Assembly: GCA_017403345.1 (NCBI GenBank)
Contig: JAFQOH010000079.1
Coordinates: 1-64,000 of the forward strand
Length of the DNA stretch: 64,000 bases
Source: RGIG3701 sp017403345
Lineage (GTDB): Bacteria > Planctomycetota > Planctomycetia > Pirellulales > Thermoguttaceae
Direction: 5' to 3'
Position 1 is the stretch's first letter. Each line of letters opens with the position of its first letter. Positions 60,863-64,000 of this stretch are shown piece after piece. The position numbers and the translations under genes are program-made. The notes under the pieces were generated by a model. The model did not search any database and was not told where the DNA came from. It saw only the letters and a program-made list of their open reading frames with translations.

Positions 60863-62599
60863 GTGTTGGATAAGTATACGCCGAAAGAATTGGATCGACT
60901 TTTAGATGAACTTTTGGAAAAAGAAGAAAATGTATGGCTGGAATTTAAAACGAATCTTTCGAAGGCGGAGACTATTGGTAAATATATTTCAGCTTTGGCC
61001 AATATGGCAGCTTTTGTTCCGCGATCTTTTGGGTATATGGTATGGGGAATTGAAGATGGGACACGAAAGATCGTAGGAACCTCCTTTGATCCTGTAAAAC
61101 AAAAGGTCGGAGAACTTCCTTTAGCCGTATGGCTGAAAAGGGAACTGACGCCTGCTGTGGAGTTTAAATTTTATCCATGGAAGCGTGATGGCAAGTGGGT
61201 CGTTCTTTTAGAGATCGAAGCTGCTTACCGGACCCCTATCCGTTTTCAGCAGATTCCTTATGCTCGTGCCGGTTCTTCTCTAATGCCGTTGGGGGATTCC
61301 AGAGAGATCGAGGAACGGATCTATCGAACGATCGGCAGGGATTGGAGTGCGGAGATCCTTTTGGATGCGGATTTGAACGCACTGGATCCGGAGGCACTTT
61401 CTTTTGCGCGTCGGCAATATAAAGAGAAGCATAGAAATGATTCTTTTGCAGAGGATATCGATGGCTGGGATGACCTGACATTTCTGAATAAAGCCAAATT
61501 AGCGATAGATGGGAAATTGACACGTGCAGCTCTTATTTTACTTGGAAAACCGGAGTCTGTACATTGGTTAAGGCCTTCTGTTCTTCGTATGACCTGGCAG
61601 CTGAAGGATAAAGATGGGAATGTGAAGGATTATCAGCATTTTGCACCTCCATTTCTTTTGACGGTAGAACAGCTTTATCGGAAGGTTCGAAATCTGACGA
61701 TACGCACGATGCCGGATGGAACGCTTTTTCCTATGGAAGTAACTCAATATGACTCCTGGGTATTCCGAGAAGTCCTGCATAATTGTATTGCACATCAGGA
61801 TTACCGACTTTGTTGTGATATTGTCATTACAGAGTATCCGGATTCGCTTTCTTTCGCCAATGCGGGAGCATTTCTGCCTGAGACTGTTGAGCGTGCATTG
61901 AAAGATAATGACCGTCCTCGTTTTTATCCCAATCGTCAGTTGGTAGAGGCGATGGTCGAGTTAAAAATGATAGACTCGATCGGCTCGGGAATTCGAAAAA
62001 TGTATACGACCCAGAGGGAAAATTACATGCCTCTGCCGGATTTTGAAATTGCTCCGGACAGTGTACGAGTGACTCTGTATGGAAAAATCATTGATATTCG
62101 TTACAGTCGGTTGTTGATAGAGCGTACGGATCTGGCATTTGATGATATTTTTCTTTTGGATCGAGTCCAGAAAAAATTATCGATCGACAAAAGAGCTGCG
62201 GACCGACTGCGAAAACAAAATTTAATTGAAGGACGCTTTCCCAATATCTTTCCTGCTGTTTGGGTCGCTGCTGAAACGGAACAGCTGGAACGGTATTTAG
62301 ACAGCAAGGGATATGATGATGATTTTTATGTTCAAAGGATCTTAGAGTTTATTTGCGCCAAAGGATATGCGAGTAAATCGGATATAAGGAATTTATTGAA
62401 AAAGCATTTTCCAGATGTATTGACGGAACAGCAAAAAGAAAATAAAATCAGTAATCTACTTTCTGTGACTATGGCGAAACGTGGTTTGATCCAAAATGAA
62501 AAGGGAACTGGAGGGTCACATTGGGTCTTGACTGAGGCCGGGATGGTACTTTGCAGGAGATCCAATCAAAAATGCAGGAAAAAATGTCGGAAATTTTAA
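60863..62599 (+). CDS. AlbA_2 (Schlafen-like) DNA-binding / HATPase_c_4 regulator
   Basis: 578 residues. The N-terminal AlbA_2 domain is visible as EEENVWLEFKTNLSKAETIGKYISALANM and GYMVWGIEDGTRKIVG (residues about 18-75). The central helicase-like HATPase_c_4 part has FREVLHNCIAHQDYR and SIGSGIRKMYTTQRENY (about 300-400). The C-terminus has winged-helix-like repeats (IEGRFPNIFPAVW, TMAKRGLIQNEKG). Members of this family are often annotated as ATP-dependent transcription regulators, and some occur in defence contexts; the role here is unknown. The start is GTG 60863, 8 nt after AAGGA. The codons are AT-richer than in map and secY, and the stop codon lies at the start of an 11-bp tandem repeat. 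Confidence 0.85.
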   Translation: MLDKYTPKELDRLLDELLEKEENVWLEFKTNLSKAETIGKYISALANMAAFVPRSFGYMVWGIEDGTRKIVGTSFDPVKQKVGELPLAVWLKRELTPAVEFKFYPWKRDGKWVVLLEIEAAYRTPIRFQQIPYARAGSSLMPLGDSREIEERIYRTIGRDWSAEILLDADLNALDPEALSFARRQYKEKHRNDSFAEDIDGWDDLTFLNKAKLAIDGKLTRAALILLGKPESVHWLRPSVLRMTWQLKDKDGNVKDYQHFAPPFLLTVEQLYRKVRNLTIRTMPDGTLFPMEVTQYDSWVFREVLHNCIAHQDYRLCCDIVITEYPDSLSFANAGAFLPETVERALKDNDRPRFYPNRQLVEAMVELKMIDSIGSGIRKMYTTQRENYMPLPDFEIAPDSVRVTLYGKIIDIRYSRLLIERTDLAFDDIFLLDRVQKKLSIDKRAADRLRKQNLIEGRFPNIFPAVWVAAETEQLERYLDSKGYDDDFYVQRILEFICAKGYASKSDIRNLLKKHFPDVLTEQQKENKISNLLSVTMAKRGLIQNEKGTGGSHWVLTEAGMVLCRRSNQKCRKKCRKF

Positions 62600-62650
62600 G
62601 AGCTTTTTAAGAGCTTTTTAAGAGCTTTTTAAGAGCTTTTTAAGAGCTTT
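62594..62650 (+). repeat. 11-bp tandem repeat (TTTTTAAGAGC, five copies)
   Basis: Five adjacent copies of TTTTTAAGAGC, the first one base shorter. It starts at the stop codon of the AlbA_2 gene. Confidence 0.9.
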
Positions 62651-62710
62651 GGTGTCGTTCATTCCGTAAAAACAGGGAGAAATCGGTTTTGTATGAGTAT
62701 TTCAAAAGCA

Positions 62711-62758
62711 TCAGACGACGACTACAATAATAAAGCGTTTCTGAATTATTGAGAGACG
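62711..62758 (+). repeat. 48-bp direct repeat, right copy
   Basis: A perfect copy of 60709-60756. It is not part of a coding frame here, so it is either the displaced original 3' end of map or the element's own end. Confidence 0.95.
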
Positions 62759-62772
62759 CGGTATGTCTATGG

Positions 62773-62799
62773 CCTCCTCAGAAATGGGGAGGTTTTTTT
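62773..62799 (+). terminator. Intrinsic terminator downstream of the right repeat copy
   Basis: CCTCC/GGAGG stem (62773-62777 with 62788-62792) with a T7 run. It is probably the ancestral map terminator. Confidence 0.65.
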
Positions 62800-62883
62800 G
62801 TTGGCGTAGCGTTAAAGTTTGTTGATTTTGTGGATGTTGCGGCCTGTTTTTTGGCTGTTTTTTGCGATTTTTGAATTTTTTTC

Positions 62884-62911
62884 TTGACAAAATTATAATT
62901 GGGAATATACT
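62884..62911 (+). promoter_or_regulatory. Sigma70-type promoter of the right-edge gene
   Basis: TTGACA (62884-62889), 16-bp spacer, TATACT (62906-62911), about 48 bp before the ATG. Confidence 0.65.
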
Positions 62912-62958
62912 ATAAACTATAGAAGTTTTAAAATTTGGGAATATAGGATGGTGTTTTC

Positions 62959-64000
62959 ATGGATCAAAAGAAATTTTCTGCAAAAAATGTCGGGATCGCG
63001 GTCCTTTTGGCAGCATTGAGCGTGTCCTCTGCGTCGGCGCAGGCCGTGAATCTTGTGCAGAACGGCAGTTTTGAGACGACGGATTGGACAGGAAACCGTG
63101 CGCAGCATGGGTATGTCGTGCATAATGGGAAGGTCAACGGATCGATCCCCAACTGGATGGCTTCCAGCGATGCTTATGGATACGGCACGACGCTGAAGAC
63201 GGAAGAGTTTGGTAAAAATACCGGCGATTTTGACGGTGACTACGCGCTTTTCATTCAGCGTTCCGGAACGCTCTCGCAGACGATCACGGGACTGGTGCCG
63301 GGGGAACTTTATACGTATTCCTTCCGTTACGATGCGCGCAATGCCCATAAGGAATCCACGATCCTGGCGAAGGCCGGCGATCTGACGCTGCTGAATAATG
63401 TGAAGTACAGCACACGGAATCCGTTCTACGATTACGAAGTGACGTTCCGTGCGACGGAAGAAACGATGGACATTTCGTTCGCTAATACGCACGGAAATTC
63501 GGACACGTCGGTCCTGGTGGATAAAGTCCAGCTTGTGGAGAGTGCTGCGGATGATCCGTGGACCTGTTCCGGGACGACGGATCTCTGGCTCAGTGACGCG
63601 ACGATCGGGGTCGATTCATCCAACATCTACACCCACACGCTGAATTTTGGCAGCGCGGTCACGAACAATGCGCTGGTCAACGGCGTGCCGTTCGCGAAAG
63701 TTGCGGGCAAAGGAACGACGGACTTCTACTCGATTCCAGCGGCGAATGTTTACGGTAAGGCGGACAGCGCTCTTCAAACCATCTTCGGCGCGGCAAATAC
63801 CGGAAGTCAGGAAATGGCGAAGGACTTCTTCTACGGAGTATCCGGCGTTACGCTGACGGGGCTGGAACCGGGAGTGCAGTACACCACGACGTTCTATCTT
63901 GCTTCGTGGGACACGACGAACCGTACTGGTTTCATTACCGCGCCGGACGGAACGAGGTTTGGTCTGAATGAAAACAAGCTGCGTACGGAGAGTAACGGCC
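62959..64000 (+). CDS. Partial secreted protein with repeated choice-of-anchor-like domains
   Basis: The first 347 codons; the frame runs off the right edge. A signal peptide (NVGIAVLLAALSVSSASAQA) precedes VNLVQNGSFET, the opening of DUF642/CBM-like beta-sandwich domains, with GDYALFIQRSGTLSQTITGL and VLVDKVQLVE as later strands (residues about 30-190). A second domain of the same general kind follows (FYGVSGVTLTGLEPGVQYTTTF). A C-terminal PEP-CTERM signal would be expected but lies outside the window. ATG 62959 has AGGATGG upstream. Confidence 0.7.
   Translation, partial: MDQKKFSAKNVGIAVLLAALSVSSASAQAVNLVQNGSFETTDWTGNRAQHGYVVHNGKVNGSIPNWMASSDAYGYGTTLKTEEFGKNTGDFDGDYALFIQRSGTLSQTITGLVPGELYTYSFRYDARNAHKESTILAKAGDLTLLNNVKYSTRNPFYDYEVTFRATEETMDISFANTHGNSDTSVLVDKVQLVESAADDPWTCSGTTDLWLSDATIGVDSSNIYTHTLNFGSAVTNNALVNGVPFAKVAGKGTTDFYSIPAANVYGKADSALQTIFGAANTGSQEMAKDFFYGVSGVTLTGLEPGVQYTTTFYLASWDTTNRTGFITAPDGTRFGLNENKLRTESNG

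Larger units (their letters stand above)
60757..62758 (+). mobile_element. Putative single-gene integrative unit at the map 3' end
   Basis: About 2.0 kb between, and including one of, two perfect 48-bp direct repeats. It contains a hairpin terminator, one AT-rich gene (AlbA_2/ATPase regulator) and an 11-bp tandem repeat. The sequence after the right copy includes a hairpin terminator (62773-62799) that may originally have ended map. No integrase or transposase is encoded, so mobility in trans or by homologous exchange is inferred. Confidence 0.55.

Overview
The window looks like part of a planctomycete chromosome, probably a gut- or rumen-associated relative of the Pirellulales/Thermoguttaceae (inference from gene content, not a phylogeny). 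The pointers are a DUF1559 prepilin-like protein, two large PEP-CTERM repeat proteins, a Tat-exported Gfo/Idh/MocA oxidoreductase, an ECF sigma factor, a giant lipoprotein fused to thioredoxin domains, and a short adenylate kinase. Most coding DNA is moderately GC-rich with AT-rich spacers. Many spacers carry clear sigma70-type promoters (TTGACA/TTGCAA, 16-17 bp, TATAAT) and intrinsic terminators.

Layout. 1-0.7 kb: edge of an acidic ORF running into the ilvB terminator. 0.6-5 kb: ilvB (-), ECF sigma factor (+), glgC (+). 5.2-12.8 kb: one 2559-residue lipoprotein made of repeated helical modules with two TlpA-like thioredoxin domains. 13-18 kb: a sulfatase-like protein lacking the catalytic residue, then on the minus strand a phosphohexomutase, a DUF486 membrane protein and an Eco57I-like DNA methylase with N-terminal heptad repeats. 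17.9-19.7 kb: an unexplained gene-free stretch. 19.7-25 kb: polysaccharide deacetylase, ribBA, an M28 peptidase translationally coupled to a BASS-family transporter. 25.2-30.1 kb: iorA and iorB, split by a BsuBI/PstI-like restriction-modification pair. 30.4-41.2 kb: Bax-inhibitor-1-like protein, two PEP-CTERM repeat proteins flanking a DUF1559 protein, and the Gfo/Idh/MocA enzyme. 41.2-43 kb: a REP-associated tyrosine transposase embedded in about 21 REP palindromes. 43-46.7 kb: an anchored coiled-coil protein, csrA, a dispersed intergenic repeat, thrS. 47-60.7 kb: the S10-spc ribosomal protein cluster (rpsJ to rplO), then secY, adk and map. 60.7-62.8 kb: a single-gene insertion (AlbA_2/ATPase regulator) bounded by a perfect 48-bp direct repeat of the map 3' end. 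63-64 kb: start of another secreted protein.

Most notable features: (i) the 48-bp duplication of the map 3' end around a one-gene, AT-rich cargo with no visible recombinase; (ii) the RM system lodged between iorA and iorB; (iii) the REP array that stays open in the transposase frame; (iv) the giant modular lipoprotein; (v) structured spacers inside the ribosomal protein cluster, including an inverted repeat centred on a -10 box; (vi) a dispersed, partly self-complementary intergenic repeat family.
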